The translations under genes and the position numbers were made by a program. From positions 31,546,201 through 31,610,200 of the forward strand of contig CM034548.1 in assembly GCA_020055645.1 (NCBI GenBank): a DNA stretch of 64,000 nucleotides, read 5' to 3'. Below the pieces are notes generated by a model, which did no database searches, was not told where the DNA came from, and worked only from the letters and a program-made list of their open reading frames with translations. This document shows positions 47,067-64,000 of the stretch, piece by piece. The stretch's first letter is position 1. The number at the start of each line of letters is the position of its first letter. The DNA comes from Tomocerus qinae (taxonomy: Eukaryota > Arthropoda > Collembola > Entomobryomorpha > Tomoceridae).

Positions 47067-47343
47067 AAATAAAAGTAGTATTGTTTTACTTTCCGGTAAA
47101 AGAGGAGCCCCTGTTTTGTTCCCTGTCCGTTGTTAATTAATGGCAGTATGTATAATGGTGGTTCAGAGTAACGTAAACCCTGAAACAAATGTGAACATAG
47201 TGGGTGACTGGAGTACGTTGCCAATAGCCATATTTCTATTTCAAAACAAAATGTTGACCCTAGGCCGCGTAATAAAGCGAAGTTTTGGATTAAGAGTCCT
47301 GGTTACCAAGTCACGTGACTTGACCTCGACTATCAAATTAGCC

Positions 47344-47650
47344 CTAAACTTTTTTTCGGGAACTTGTAACTCCTCCGAGAATACTGGTCGTAGAAAGACA
47401 AGCTTGGTCTCTAAAAACGCAGAAAAGGTTGTTTTAACCAAGTACGTTGGAATATTCAACATTTTTACTTCCGATTTTGAGATATTAATGTTTTTGTGGA
47501 AAAAATGGTAATATCTCGCAACCATAGGTAAAATTTTAAAATTTTCCAACGTACTTGGTTAAAACAACCTTTTCTGCGTTTTTAGAGACCAATCTTGTCT
47601 TTCTACGACCAGTATTCTCGGAGGAGTTACAAGTTTTCCAAAAAAGTATT
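47344..47650. repeat. Long hairpin-forming inverted repeat
   Basis: Arms of about 90-105 bp (47344-47450 and 47546-47650) are nearly perfect complements, sharing AACTCCTCCGAGAATACTGG, TCGTAGAAAGACAAG and AACCAAGTACGTTGG. They are separated by a 95-bp AT-rich spacer. The 123- and 102-codon frames on the two strands arise from this symmetry and are not genes. A fold-back transposon is likely; transcription would give a long dsRNA stem. Confidence 0.75.
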
Positions 47651-48040
47651 TTTCAGTATTGTCATAGAGTAAATTTCTATGCCTCTATGCACTTTTAAAA
47701 CGTAGCCATAGATACTTCCCCGTAACCTTTACTTGACCTTTTTTAATGAATTTCCCTGTATTTTGAAAATACCTGAACCTTAATGTTTTGACTCTGGGTT
47801 TGCATCTTGACGTATCTATAGAAGAGGGGCAACGGGCGGGTCCCCCTAAATTCCCATTCCCTAAAAAGAGGATTTTTTGTCAAAATACATTAAAACCCAA
47901 ATAATTAATTTTGCCAACATATTTTGGTGTATCAGTGTCCCCTGTTGGGCAAATTCCTGGATACGTGCCTGGTCTGTGTATTACCCTATTCAGCTAACTA
48001 TTCCAGCTCATTTTAATCCCATTAATTTATCTTTTGTTCT

Positions 48041-48165
48041 TTGCTGACGAAGCAGTCAGCTCTGAAGGAATGGTGACTGGAGAAGAATAGGCCACCCAAT
48101 TAGGTTGGTGGGTAGTGTATTGATTCCCAATCACGATTTCTTCGCAGCTCACTGCTTCGCCAGGA
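48041..48165. repeat. Short imperfect inverted repeat
   Basis: GCTGACGAAGCAGTCAGCT near 48041 faces AGCTCACTGCTTCGCCAG near 48150. Possible small fold-back element; weak. Confidence 0.3.
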
Positions 48166-48690
48166 AAGATCAGAAGACCAATTAATTGATTAAAAATGAA
48201 CTGGAAATGTTAGCTGAATATGATAATACATATTATCATAAGGCTATTTTGACCACAATACCTTGCCAATTTAAGGCTTTCAAAAACAGTAAACATTTCT
48301 GCAAAATTTTATATGCTCAGAACAGGATTATCGAAAACCTTTTCAATCAGAGTTCAACTAGCCGGTGAGTAGTGGCTAGGGGGAAAAGTGGCTAGTGGGC
48401 AGGTAAATTGTGAGGTGGCTAGTTGGCAAAAGGAGTAAAAGTCAAAATGGGGCTAAGTAAAGGATGTAAAAATTGGCGCAAATTTTTGAATCTTAGTACT
48501 TTTGACCGGGCGGGTGGGCAAAATGTAAAAAAGCTGGCTGACAAAGAACTCTTGTTTTCAGTGTTTCTCATTTGGTTGGCCGGAGGTAGAGATTTTACCT
48601 TACATTGATAAATATATCATGGACTTTTTAGAACTTATATCTCCGAACAGAGATTAGGTACTTGGCCTGTGTAAGCAAAGCCAATAGACC

Positions 48691-48910
48691 TTTGTAGGGT
48701 TATAAGTCTTCTATAGCGGATGTGGTACTCCCTACGCAACTTACTGTGCCTGATAGATGCTGCACTGAAGTAGATGTGAATGTAAAGAATCAATTTTCAG
48801 TACAGTGGTGCAGCATCTAGGGAGCTTAGAACTAACAAGAAGTACTAATAGTTGTATTAAAAGTTGCGTAGGGAGTACCACATCCGCTAGAAGACTTATA
48901 ACCCTACAAA
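48691..48910. mobile_element. MITE with about 48-bp terminal inverted repeats
   Basis: Ends TTTGTAGGGTTATAAGTCTT and their complement (48693-48742 and 48861-48908) continue through GCGGATGTGGTACTCCCTAC GCAACTT with one 2-bp difference. A second internal inverted repeat (GATGCTGCACTG / CAGTGGTGCAGCATC) lies inside. About 215 bp, no coding capacity. The minus-strand 64-codon frame over it is a by-product. Confidence 0.7.
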
Positions 48911-50817
48911 TGACAATTGAGCCCTGTTGACACATATTTATTTAAAAACTGGGCATTACAATTTTGTACTTGTCATCAGACAAAGGTATCGTCATTTTAA
49001 ATTTTTATCACAGGCTACATCCACATCAGTACAGTACAGAGTGCGATGGTGTTGTAAATTAAGCTCTAAACCTATATTGATTGACTATTCAACCCTGGTA
49101 AAATTTAAATTGACTATAACTTTGGTTAGGACATTAGAAAATTGTGCTTCAAGTTTTGAAATCTGTGTCAACAGGACTCAATTTACCTCGCTTACATATA
49201 ACAAGGATATCTTCTCTCTGTCTGAAAATACGGACAGTTTTCTAAAAAGTCCCTATACCTATCAAGGTAAAATCTCTACCTCCTACCCTTCAAATAAGAA
49301 ACCATGAAAAGGTCCATTGGAATTCATATTAAAAACCTATGTATTTGAAATACATTCTTCTCACTCTCACCTTACAATATTGTCCCGGAATACACACCAG
49401 CTAAGCTTTATTTATAACAGAGCCTATAACAGGGTCCTGTGACCGGCTAGTTCTATAAAACTATTCGTTCGCAAGTTGTACTCAGAATTTGTCGTCAAAA
49501 TTTACAACGCATATTATTTCAAACAACTAATGCAGGAATTCTATGTTGAGATTTGTTGTGTAATATCCAACAATAAGCATGATTTATTCAATAAGCTAGA
49601 ATTATAATATGCTACATTTCGAAATTGAGTCACACACGCTGGGTCTTACTAGTAGTGACTGAAATAAAACAATTAAGGGGTTATGGGGTTGAGTTGTTGC
49701 AAAAAATTCCGATGTAACAAAAAAAGCATGTGAAACAATATAAAATTATAATGTTTGAATTATTGATTTTCATAGCAAACAAAATTATTCCTTGTGGTGT
49801 AATAATCATTGTTAAAATTAATCAGAAGTGTATTCGTTCCTACAGTGTTTTGTTTTGGTGGCTATCGATTTGCATTTTTATGAAAATATGTAATGATGGT
49901 TAATTTTTAATGTTTGACAATAAGGATTTATAAGATGGTATAGTCGGATGAAATAATAGAATACTGCAGTTTCAGACACTAAAATTAATTTATTACCGTA
50001 GATTATGATTGATTAAACAATTTTTTTCGCGAAAGCAACATTCAATTATTTATGTCAGTAAAGATTTAGCATTTTGTCCACTTTATCCACGTTAAACAAA
50101 CATGTTTATCAGAAATTTTCACAGTAGTTTGCAATATGTTGCAAAGTTGGTAGATTATAATAACTAGCAACAATAAAAAGTTTAACCTAGTTATATAATA
50201 TATCTAACAATAAGCTAATCTAACAGTATTCAAAATATCTGTTCGAAATAAGACAAATAAATTACAAGTAATAAGAAACCATACACTTTTACACAAGTCA
50301 TTTTCAAGAAACCACAAAAGGTATTTGTATTCCCAAAAATCTCACACTCAAAAGAAACTCGTCATTCGGCATCCTTGCAAACTCTCCACTCAGTACAGAG
50401 TCATAATGATATTTTATTTCATAGTATAGCTATTAATTATCAGTGTTACACACATACTTATGTAGTACATTATATTCAATTAACTTTGTCACATGTTATA
50501 GTTTCTTCAAGAAAAAATCCACCTAATTAAAAAATATTTAACAAAAATGAAAAACGTTTTCATACAAAAGCCAAATTAATTCACACAAATTCATCAACTG
50601 TTTTAACGACATTGATTATCCTACAGTTTTCAAACAAATATGCTTATAATCAATACTTATGGACTAAATTGGCTAATATACTCTACTAACGATAAGTTTT
50701 CCACGGATCCGCAGAGGATACATGGAGTTTGTTTTAATTCCATTACTTTTCAAAATTATATTATGTACAATTGTTTCAATGGTATTCTTTTTCATTCAGT
50801 TTATTTTTCATCATTCT
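48911..50817. other. 3' flank and possible 3' UTR of CtBP
   Basis: No gene recognised. Just after the CtBP stop the minus strand has AATAAA (about 50800), and several more lie further along, so the transcript end cannot be fixed by eye. The rest is AT-rich. Confidence 0.35.
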
Positions 50818-54328
<3,511 letters not shown>

Positions 54329-55416
54329 TCACCAGCAAACAGAAAAATTATTAGAACACTGCTTTAGAGAAATCTGTAACACAGTGAATACGAGGACACT
54401 CAATAAGTAATGACTTGTTGTTTTAGGGGTGAAGTGAGAAAAGTTGCCAACACACAGAGCTATAGCCAATACTTGTTGAAAGGTATAGTAGGGAATTATT
54501 AATCATGAAAGTCCGACTCTACATCATTCATTTTAGATTAGCATAGTTAGTTGTCACTACACTTGTTAATGAAAACAAAATAAAAATGGAGTAATAACGT
54601 GGTGAATTGTTGGGCGAGGGAAGGAGTCAGACAGCGCTTTGTTTCCCACTCAGAGAAGTTAGTTTACAAGTCCAACATATTTTAGAAATCAACGCTCACT
54701 ATAATCACCTCAGTTCATTCCCAACTTGTTTCATTTTTGTGCACTTTGAACAAGGAAAAATACTTAGGAAATCGTTTGTTTGATTTGAAAAATTGAGCAA
54801 TATTCATCTAATTCCTTATTAGATGGTTTCCACTTGGATTTCAACTTTTGGCACAGCACAGTGACTATAGCAGTAGTAAAAACTATTCTCAAGGGACGAA
54901 GATTTGCTCACATATTATATGAACCACTTTGAATTGGAGAACTTTGTCATTACTTACTGATTTTCGCTCGTATTCTAGAAATAATGAGTACAAGTACAAA
55001 GTAGCGTTATTAATGATAATAATTATAGAGGTAGGCAAGACAAGTAATGAATCGTGCCATTGACATTGATCAATTAATTAATGAAAAATATAGAATAATA
55101 ACACACTTGAAAAATTAGACATGGATGGAAGACACAAGAGAAATGAGGTGTTATATCAATCAGTTATAATAGGTAATTTTAGAATGGGCAACACATATTC
55201 ATCAAATAATGCTGGCTCTCTAGTCCAGTTGTCCAGCCAGAGAACTCAGACGGCTGATTCAAAGGAGGAGACCAGCACTAGCCGTGAACATGGAAAAACA
55301 ACAATTTAATGTAAAATTATGTCATTGACAATGCAGCTTCAGCGAGTGGGGAAGAAGAAGGAACAGTAGACGCGGGCGGAGGAACGACAAATTTATTTAA
55401 AATAACGTTCACTCAC

Positions 55417-55650
55417 TTGAATGGTGAATGGTGAAAGAGTTTCAGGTAACCGTGCCTCAACAGGAAAAATAAAAGTTCACTTCACTCCGACTCACACAAA
55501 AATCTCACAAAAATAAAGTGCAGAGATTGATGATAACCTATTATAGTAGTAGTGTCTTCACTCGCATGCTACTCAAAAACAACAAAGACGAGACGATGCA
55601 GAGTCTCTGAATTGGTGGACACCGAAAGCTGAACTGAGCGGCGGTCGGAG
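55417..55650 (-). other. CtBP: Candidate non-coding first exon of CtBP
   Basis: On the minus strand a consensus donor, GTGAGT, follows CACCATTCAA, with the exon ending at 55417. An acceptor (GTGAACAG) leaves an 11-nt leader before the CtBP ATG at 54313. The intervening 1.1 kb would be a 5' UTR intron. The upstream boundary near 55650 is a guess. Confidence 0.3.
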
Positions 55651-58600
55651 GAACGGTCGGACCTCAGAGGGAAGGAATCAAGGAATGAGTGTGTGAGTGA
55701 GTTCAGCACTTTTTACCAGTTGGCTTGCTTGGCTCTTGGCTTTGCATTGGCTTCGTTGCTCTGCTCTGCCTCAGTTGAGTTGAGTTGAGCCTGAGCTGTG
55801 CCTGGCCGAAGAGTCCCAAAACAACAGAAGCCTCCCATCACATCTCCTTTAACTTTACAGGAATTTTTTGTTTTCCTCTCGCAAGTTTTTATAGATTCGC
55901 TTCTTCCCCTGACTGCCTGCCTGCCTTCTTTCTTTCCTTCGTCGTGCTAGGCTTATTTGCCTATGCTTTTCTGTGTCTATCTATTCTATATAACATGCAT
56001 CTATCTATCTATCTATATATAAAAGTATACAGAAGAACAAGAAGTACACTACACTCACTCACTCACTCGTAGATTCCACACACTCTTCTATGCTGTGGTA
56101 GATAGTATATCTACTACTTATATTGTTATAGGTACACATTTATTGTATACTGGTTGGTACTAGTAGGAGTACTTATAATACTCACTCAATTGATATGAGA
56201 GAGAAGAGGAGTTGGTTGGGCTAGGCATTTTATATTATACAGACTTGTTATCTCTTGTTATACTACGTTGCATTGCATTGCAGCCACCAGAATTTATTAT
56301 ATCTACAAGCACTATGCATATGTAGCCACTATTAGGTACTTCTATTTGTATTAGGTAGTTTAGTTTGCGTTAGACTCACGATTAGATAGCGTTTTTACTA
56401 TCCTATCATATTATGGCAATAGCATGCATGGAGATACAAGACATGTCTTTATGTATTTATATCTGTCTATGTATATTATCTCCTGTCCTACAGCTACGTT
56501 GTATATGTACTTAATACTTGCTTGCAGACGTTCATTTTTTTTGTTTTACTTGCTCTGCTGACTGGTCTCGTCTTGTCCTACCAAGTAGTCCCTGTATAAA
56601 CTTCAGAAGAGACTCATGTAATCATATTATACATATCTCTCTAGCATAGTCTCGTTTATATTGTTATATAAATATATCCATTAATACATGTACTACAAAA
56701 CACAAATGTACGAGACTTAAGTAACGTTTAACTAGACACATGCATGTATATACATGCAACTACAGCGAACAGTAACACAAACGAATGCAATTCAGCAGAG
56801 AGAGAGGCAAGAATACCTTTTCTAGAAGTAGTGCTATGGATATAAATATACAGACTCTTATACTTATACAATATCCAAGCAGCTGTGATTCTGATATTTA
56901 TTATCTCCTAAGAAATATAGCTCCCTGCACTCTTCTCTGTCTACCTACCTACTTACTTACGTTCTTCTTCTGCTGACTCCTATGAATGTTACTTACGTGA
57001 ACCTATCTTTGATTCCTTTTGGCTTTGCTCTGCATCGCTTAACGTGATCTCGTCTGCTCTATGGCCTGGCATGGGCATGGCAGCCTATCTTATGTCCTTT
57101 CAACTCCTTTCCCATTTTACTTAACTTCACTTACATTTACTACTACCATAACATTCTATATGTCTAATCAGCAGAAATCATTCAAGACCATCTTCCGATT
57201 TCATTACTCATCCTCATATCCTCAACCCATGCAATTCAAATTAAATGAATAGCACATTAATTAGATATTCATGGAAAGAACTACACACGTCACTATCCAT
57301 GCCATGCCACTCACATTTTGCAATACCACCGAAAGAATTCCATTTCGTCATCCTCAACTTGTTTACCTACGGTCAATTCAACCATAGCCTTTTTTATTCC
57401 TCCACTCTTCTGAGTCACTGTCGTCAATATTCTTTTTATTTTCTTCATGAACACATATCGTCTCATAGTAGGTAGACTTATTTCTACGCTTTTGTATTAG
57501 CATTGTACTTGACGTTATCTGTAGATTAAATAAAGAATGCATTGTGCATCTCATAATATCATGTGAATATGTGCGACTCAGACCTCTACATAAATTCTCA
57601 TCTTGTGAAGGGAGCTATATAGAATATCTAGTGTCGACCTTATTGTGTAAATTTTATTTCATTTTAGGGAGTCAATATGTACATTAGAAACGTATCTTTG
57701 ACATGGCCAAGTTAGGTTTAGAAGGCACATGGGTCTATTAAGCTCAGATGCCATTTATATTATGTGAATGCCTTTTCAGTCGAGTACTCTGTACACAGAC
57801 GTCTGTCTTTCCTTTACCTTGGCTTGGATGAGAACGTCCAACTAGCCATTGCATCTACAAGACGAAATCGAAGAAGAGTATATCTACATAATGTATATAG
57901 GTAGCCGAGATTTGTTGCCTTCCCTTTTGGTATATGCTTATACTCTGCTGTACATCAAAAGAACTGGCATCCATTACATATATGGCTCTTATACAAAGCT
58001 TTTTAAAACTGCGTTCTACGTACTACTAATATTTTAATTCCTATGGCTATGAACTGTGCATGACTATATAGGCTATATTATAATTATGAAGGATTCTGCC
58101 CTTCTGTATATCAGAAGTTATTTAGCCAGCACAAATCTGAACAGTAATTCCCCATCTGTATTAAAGTTACAAGGATGAATACATCCGTTCATATAATCTG
58201 TAGCCAGTACCTTACTAGTTACAAATCTTATAAATATGTACCAACATAATAATATGATCTACAGTACTACATTTTCTATGCTATCTATATCAACCTTCCA
58301 TTGATCCTTATAAATGCTTAATACCACAAACATCATAGGTATGCACATGGAGTAAGTAATTGAAGTATGTGCATATGTGTACAAAGTTGTTAGTCGAGTT
58401 AAGCTTCCAGCTTTCCTACTGTTGTTGGCGGTGGACTTGGATAAACTGCGTATTTCTCATAATATGAGTGAATATCGGGTCGTGGTTTCCATCCTACATA
58501 CTTACACACAGACCCTGCTACATGCTACTACTCTAACTTTACTGCTCTATATAGCATGTCAATTTTATATACATTAGATGGATAAGGATACTTTGGAATA

Positions 58601-61600
58601 TTATGCTTTTGTACTGCTAAGTATACCTAAAGGTCTTTGTGTTTATTGGAATTGCCTTCCTATCCTCTTTCTCTTCCATTAGCCTTTTGCATTTCTAGAC
58701 TCCTATGGTACTGCACATTTACTGCGGCCAGCAGCAGCAGAGACGCAAATTGGGTAGACCCGGCTTTTCTTATATCTTTCCATTTTATTACAAAGAGGGA
58801 GAAAAGGGTAATTTATATGTTCACGCATTATAAGAGATAAATGCTATTAGAGATTTGTAATTATAATTAAATAATTACATTTATTTAATTATTCTTAATT
58901 CCAATTCATAAAAAACGCACTTTACAATGCTAAATCATAATTTCTAAAACTGCTGTTGATAGTTTTGGGTATTTTAAGTTAATTTTCATCAAGAATAGAG
59001 TGATTAGTATTCTAGGATTGTTATACTGCCATTAATGTTTGCTTTGTTCGGAATTGTAATTTTTGTTGGTTCAATTTGTGTCTCTAAGAAAGAAAGGCGT
59101 CTCGAGAATACTTATTAGGTGGGTGTAGCAAGTGAGTAAAAAGTAATGTGAATGTGAGTGAGTAATTCCTTCCTACCCAAGACTCATCTTCAGTTTTGTA
59201 GTATTGTGTAGAGACAGGCTGCTAAATCTTTTGGTTTTTTGTTGTCTACTAACTCAACTAACTGTTGGCTTTGACTTGGCTTAGCCTGCCGTCTTATCAC
59301 TCTTTTGCAAATGCGAGATAATAATATTATCCTTTCATCCTATTCTCTAGAAGACGCTTTCCATTGCTCTCTATCTGCATAATATTATGATTCCAGTGTT
59401 ATTCCACTTATTTTCATTGAACTTTAAGTAAGACTACGCTAATAGATTGCCCTAAACTTGTCCTAACTACATTTTACACTGCAGAATCTACACAGTCGTC
59501 TGTTTCGAGACTTGTGCATACATTTACTTCACGCGTCTCGGATTTACAATTCACTCTTTGCTTTTACTCTAAAATGAAGTCACATCTTTTATATGCAATT
59601 TTTTTCGTTGCGCTGCATGAGGGTAGACAAAGTTGTGTTGGTTCAGCTCATTGGTTCATTCACTTTTAATGAAGTAAATTGAATGATTAGTCAACTTAAC
59701 CAGACGCATGTAATATTTTTATCTCACATCAAGTACATAGCTCTTTACACTTTCAACTGGTAAGTAGGTACCCGTTATCCTGTTTACCCTCCAAGTTAAG
59801 TACCTATGACTAATGTCTATATTATGTTATTCTCCTATACATACGTACTACTGTACTGCTTAAATTATTATATTGCTCAAAACCATTCCAATTGAGATTT
59901 CGAATATATATCTTTATTATTCATGGATTCCTATTTAGTATGTAAACATCAATATTTAACATAGCAGCTATTATTACACTTTTACAGCAAGTTGCGTTGA
60001 GCTAGAATGATGTAATTAGGCGATACAAAAAACCTATTGATCATTGTTAAGTCCACTTTGGTTTCTTTTCCTTAACAACCAAATTTAACTCATAATTATG
60101 AATCATATTATAGAATCTGAGTGGAATTTGAGTGGAGAAATCAAAGCAGGAATATTTTGTGGTTTCAACTTGGGCAACCATATAGAATATTATGTTGGTA
60201 TATTTAGAATTAGTCATGAAGAGTCACCTTCATTACTGATACGGAATAGATGGATGTGGCAAATGCACATGTAAATACTTCTTTATTATTATTAATGATA
60301 AGGTCTAGTGGGGAGAGAGATTTGCAGACAGAGCGGCAATTCGATATGTATGCGGGATAGCATTTCATAAGTGCCTAGATGTAATTTTATCTGAATACCA
60401 GTTTATAAGTGGATGAATACAATGCATCCCTTGTGTCTACAAGCTTAAGTTTATAAATAGTAATGCATGATGGGTCTCACTCAATGCGTTAGCTGCAGTG
60501 GTATTTTGTAACAAGTCTCTATCTCTTTGCCCTAGGATGCTTTGCATTGCAAACTTTGCACCGTAGCCAGAGATATTGCATTTGTATTTATGTCCCTACA
60601 AGAATATCAGTTGCAAGCAAATTTGAATTACGTACACTTGCATTGCATTCAATAACTACAACTAGACAGTCAATCATTTTATTTATGAGTTCATTTGCTT
60701 CTCTTCATATTTTATTCAGCACAACAGAATTAAAGTTATCAAACTCTTTTCTATAGCATTGAGTTATTATACTAATTGAATAGAGGTAGGTACCATTAAA
60801 GCATACATCAACATCTATTCATAGATTTTTATCACTTTGGTGCCATTTATAGTACAATTGATGAAAAGTAATTAATACTGTAATAAAAAAACTCGTTAAA
60901 TTTATTAGTTCACCTTTCAGTTAAAAATAACTTGAACTCAAAATTCCTTGACTTTAAAATGTCGAAAGAACTAGGTTTGGGAATTAACAATCATCGTGAA
61001 ATATAATTTTCTATTGACTCGGATGATCTCTAGAGTATTTTTTATATAGGCTACTTTGGTACATGAATATTTTTTAGAGCAAGAAAGCTTTATATGTAAG
61101 CTAGCTACTCTGTATTAAAAGGGCGATCTGGTCTAATGCAAGCCATTTAAAAGTTATTCACAGTTTCATAGCAAGTCAATTTGGTTGCAGTTTGCTCGGG
61201 TTGATTGAAGAATCTAATCGGGATGTGACCTGACCTCACGCACCACTGTTGCTGTTTCTACTTGATGCGTTACTAAAGCGAGAACTGTGGCCATGTTACA
61301 CATAGTAGGAAACACGCATGAGATATATTGAGGCAATGATTAATATTGGCGTTGAAATGTTGTAGTTTTGCTAATAGCTGCATGTCAGAGAGGCGATAGT
61401 GGACAATGGGTAGGATTTTATGGTGTATGCGACAACTAGAGCAATATGAAGTTGATATGGTTAATTATTGCGATGAAAGCTTATTTAACTCCAAGTGTTA
61501 CTATCTAATAAAGATTAGATTAGTGCATGACCTACGCTACATTTGCAGTATTTTAGGGTAAAGGGTACGTGGAAAGCAGAGCTACAAATATAGATTAGAG

Positions 61601-64000
61601 TGTGAATAGGTTTGTTAGGGGTACACGGTATTATGACTGTGTGGACAGACTAAGTGCATAGGAGGAACAAGAATAAGGATGAAACAAGTAAAGCATCCAC
61701 ATAAATGACAGTTTACACTGTTAGATTGAAACGAGAATGAGAAAGAGCAATTAAATTACAGCTGGAATTAGAGGAGATATTTAACTGGATGAAGGAAATA
61801 GAGGAGTTGTCACATTCTATTCCATCCAGTTTGGCAATGGAAACTTTCGTTGCTCTCAGATAGATACTAAATATAGTTCTTTTCTGAGTAGTATTAGTAG
61901 TGGTGATATTTAGCCAGCTAAAGAAATAAGAGGAATTCTAGTGTCTTTTACACAGCACATAAAATGATATCTATATGTAGAGGGAGAAGTATAATATAGA
62001 GTTGGTTGGGTATGACATCAGTCTCCTTTTGTATTGCCACACCACACAGTTAGTGTAGTTATTGTTGTATAAGTTTGCTGACTATGGCTAAAAGGCTAAC
62101 TGCACGTACATTTGAAGTATCAAAAGAGACCAGGACTCGACTCCCTTATGGTCGACGTTGCCTCATAACAATGTAAAGCTACTTAAGTATCTCTATATAA
62201 TGTATATAAATGTATATATATATATAGGTACATAGGTTACATTATTATTATAGTTAGCTAGGGAACATCAAACGAACACTCTGCTGCTGCTCCGGATGGA
62301 AAGAGAACAAAAAAGCGCAGCATGAGACAAAGTCAAGACAAGCCAAAGCAAATCCTATATTTCTCTATAATATTATGTAATAGGCACCTACGTATAAGTA
62401 ATGTACATTAGATATTACATCTGTAGAGGCTGGAAGAGACTTTGTGTGCACCGTAGTAATAGCGCAGTGTCGAGGGTGATATGGTTCTCTTTAATGGAAA
62501 TAACAGGAATGAAGGTTTCTGTTATGGGAATTGACGGCGTAAATTACACCAACAGCACAGAATAGCATATTACTCTGTTTAGAGTTTAGACGTGAGATAT
62601 ATTATTATTATAGTTAATGCCTATATACATTTATAAGAGAAGCTGAGAGAAGAGTTTGTCGAATTCTCTCTTTGACTCCCTAGTTAGTGCCTATTACCAT
62701 CTCAGTTATATGGAAATGTAAACCTTTTGTTATAAATAGTATAAAACCAAGTTTCTTTAGATAAAATGTACATACATATTCGTACACACTGAACCATTCT
62801 GAATTTTGTTATCAGCTGCATATATCTATCCGGTAATTACACTACTGTGTGATATTATCTAACTATTAAACAAGTAATACTCGCTATGACTTTGTTATTG
62901 TGTGTGTGTAAGTATTTGGTATAGGCATTCTCTGTCTGTCTGTGAGTATCTACGTTAATGCCTTCATTAAGTGCTGTACTATTATAGGGCGTGTGCATAC
63001 GAATTCGAATGAATGTAAAGAACAGAGCGGAGTAGACAGATTAACTATGTATTACTACTACAAACAGTCATCCTCCCTTATAATACTTGCCTACCAACAT
63101 CGCATTTCCAAACTTATGTCGTATAATAAGTATTTTTTAGCTGGACGTGTTGTATATATAGTGTAAGGGTGATGAGACGAGTACGAAATAGTTAGCACAG
63201 CTTATTGTTAGCTATGCAACTAAAATGTAGTGAAATATGCAGAGCATTTGGTAGGAGATATTTCTATTGTGTCTCTATACTTGTATTTCCTTCTTTCCCA
63301 TCAGAGAGAAATAAAACTGACTCGAAAGGAAAGAGCTAGAAGAAAAACAGATAGCCTGTCAGATAAGCCGAAGCGAAGTGCATGCAATAATGCAACGTGC
63401 CTATCCACCTAGCCTTTACGTAACCATTTCCACATACTATACTACTACTCTGCTATAAGTACCTAAGCATACATAATACACAACGGAACGAAAACAATAT
63501 AATTGCTAAAAGTTTGGCCAACTCACTTTGAAGCTTATAATATCTTTTCCTCGAGTTCCATTTCCATCCCTGCTCCTTTACTCAAGATAAACTAACAAAC
63601 AACAAACTTCTAACATTACGTTTACATAATAATATCCTACATTTATTTACTCTAACTCATATTCATTACTTTGACTACAGAAACTTCATTTGGCTATAAT
63701 GAAGTTAGTTCATGGTAAATATTTACGGATATTATCATACGATGAGTAACAACGAGGACAATTCACTTCAGTTTTATTTTACATAGTTTCACTTGACTCT
63801 TCTTCAAGTTTATTGTGCTACAGTACAGTATTACCCTAGAATACCTACTCAATAAATACGAGGAAACTATTTATTATCAACTCACCTTATACTTACCACG
63901 CTTTAGGTTATTTGCCATTACACTTTTGTTCATTCCCTATTGTACAATATTTATTTACTACACAGAGTACTAATGAAGTATTAAACTTAGTTCTATTAAT
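55651..64000. other. 8.3 kb upstream of CtBP, no gene recognised
   Basis: AT-rich sequence with many short frames of under 100 codons, none with a recognisable domain, splice-compatible neighbours or conserved motif. It contains CTAT/TATA simple repeats (55998-56025; 62208-62226) and pyrimidine-rich stretches. No tRNA, known microRNA or transposon ends were identified. It may hold distal promoter or intronic sequence for CtBP or for a gene outside the window. Confidence 0.4.

Noticed and set aside
47140-47549. 123- and 102-codon frames on opposite strands
   Set aside because: Both come from the inverted-repeat symmetry of 47344-47650 and have no domain.
48741-49307. Frames of 64 and 126 codons near the MITE
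   Set aside because: One overlies the MITE; the other has no motif, no splice partners and average local composition.
55785-63412. Several plus-strand frames of 60-95 codons upstream of CtBP
   Set aside because: Leucine/serine-rich translations of pyrimidine-rich, AT-rich DNA; none has a motif, a supporting splice structure or a neighbour in phase.

Overview
The window looks like arthropod (probably hexapod or close relative) nuclear DNA. It is AT-rich, its genes have many small exons with GT..AG introns, and its CtBP carries an arthropod-style HAAFYSDAS segment. I could identify three host genes from spliced reading frames whose codon phases close at every junction. No rRNA, functional tRNA or CRISPR array was seen.

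Layout. (1) 2023-9273, plus strand: an 8-exon gene for a cortactin-binding protein 2 N-terminal family protein (443 aa), followed by a possible 2.6 kb 3' UTR. (2) 15161-25552, plus strand: a 7-exon gene for a stand-alone saccharopine dehydrogenase (466 aa), which is the C-terminal half of the usual animal bifunctional AASS enzyme. Its introns hold a palindromic TA-flanked transposon, a tandem segmental duplication, THAP and FLYWCH-like transposon fragments, a tRNA-derived repeat and a TAA-flanked fold-back element. (3) About 25.9-42.5 kb: a nested cluster of LTR-type elements, mostly in minus orientation. Its recurrent cargo is an uncommon protein family: coiled coil, MATH, BTB, BACK, C2H2 fingers and an expandable tetrapeptide tract, followed by a second small ORF with retroviral-type zinc knuckles. 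One element (27577-35578) has both LTRs, a primer-binding site, a polypurine tract and a 4-bp target duplication. It sits inside an older copy of the same gene family. I could not recognise any reverse transcriptase or integrase. A broken envelope-like glycoprotein region lies at 38.2-40.0 kb. (4) 42.9-45.6 kb: a head-to-head palindromic PIF/Harbinger transposon remnant. Several fold-back or MITE-like sequences follow up to 49 kb. (5) 50818-54313, minus strand: CtBP, the NAD-binding transcriptional corepressor, with five coding exons, an in-frame pair of 3' splice sites and a probable non-coding first exon near 55.4-55.65 kb. (6) 55.7-64.0 kb: no gene recognised.

The three host genes do not form a pathway: one is an actin-regulator relative, one a lysine catabolism enzyme, one a transcription corepressor. 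The most unusual content is the MATH-BTB-zinc-finger family carried between LTRs, together with a diverged copy of saccharopine dehydrogenase exon 1 inside the same retroelement. All protein identities come from reading the translated sequence and comparing with remembered family features. No database search was run.
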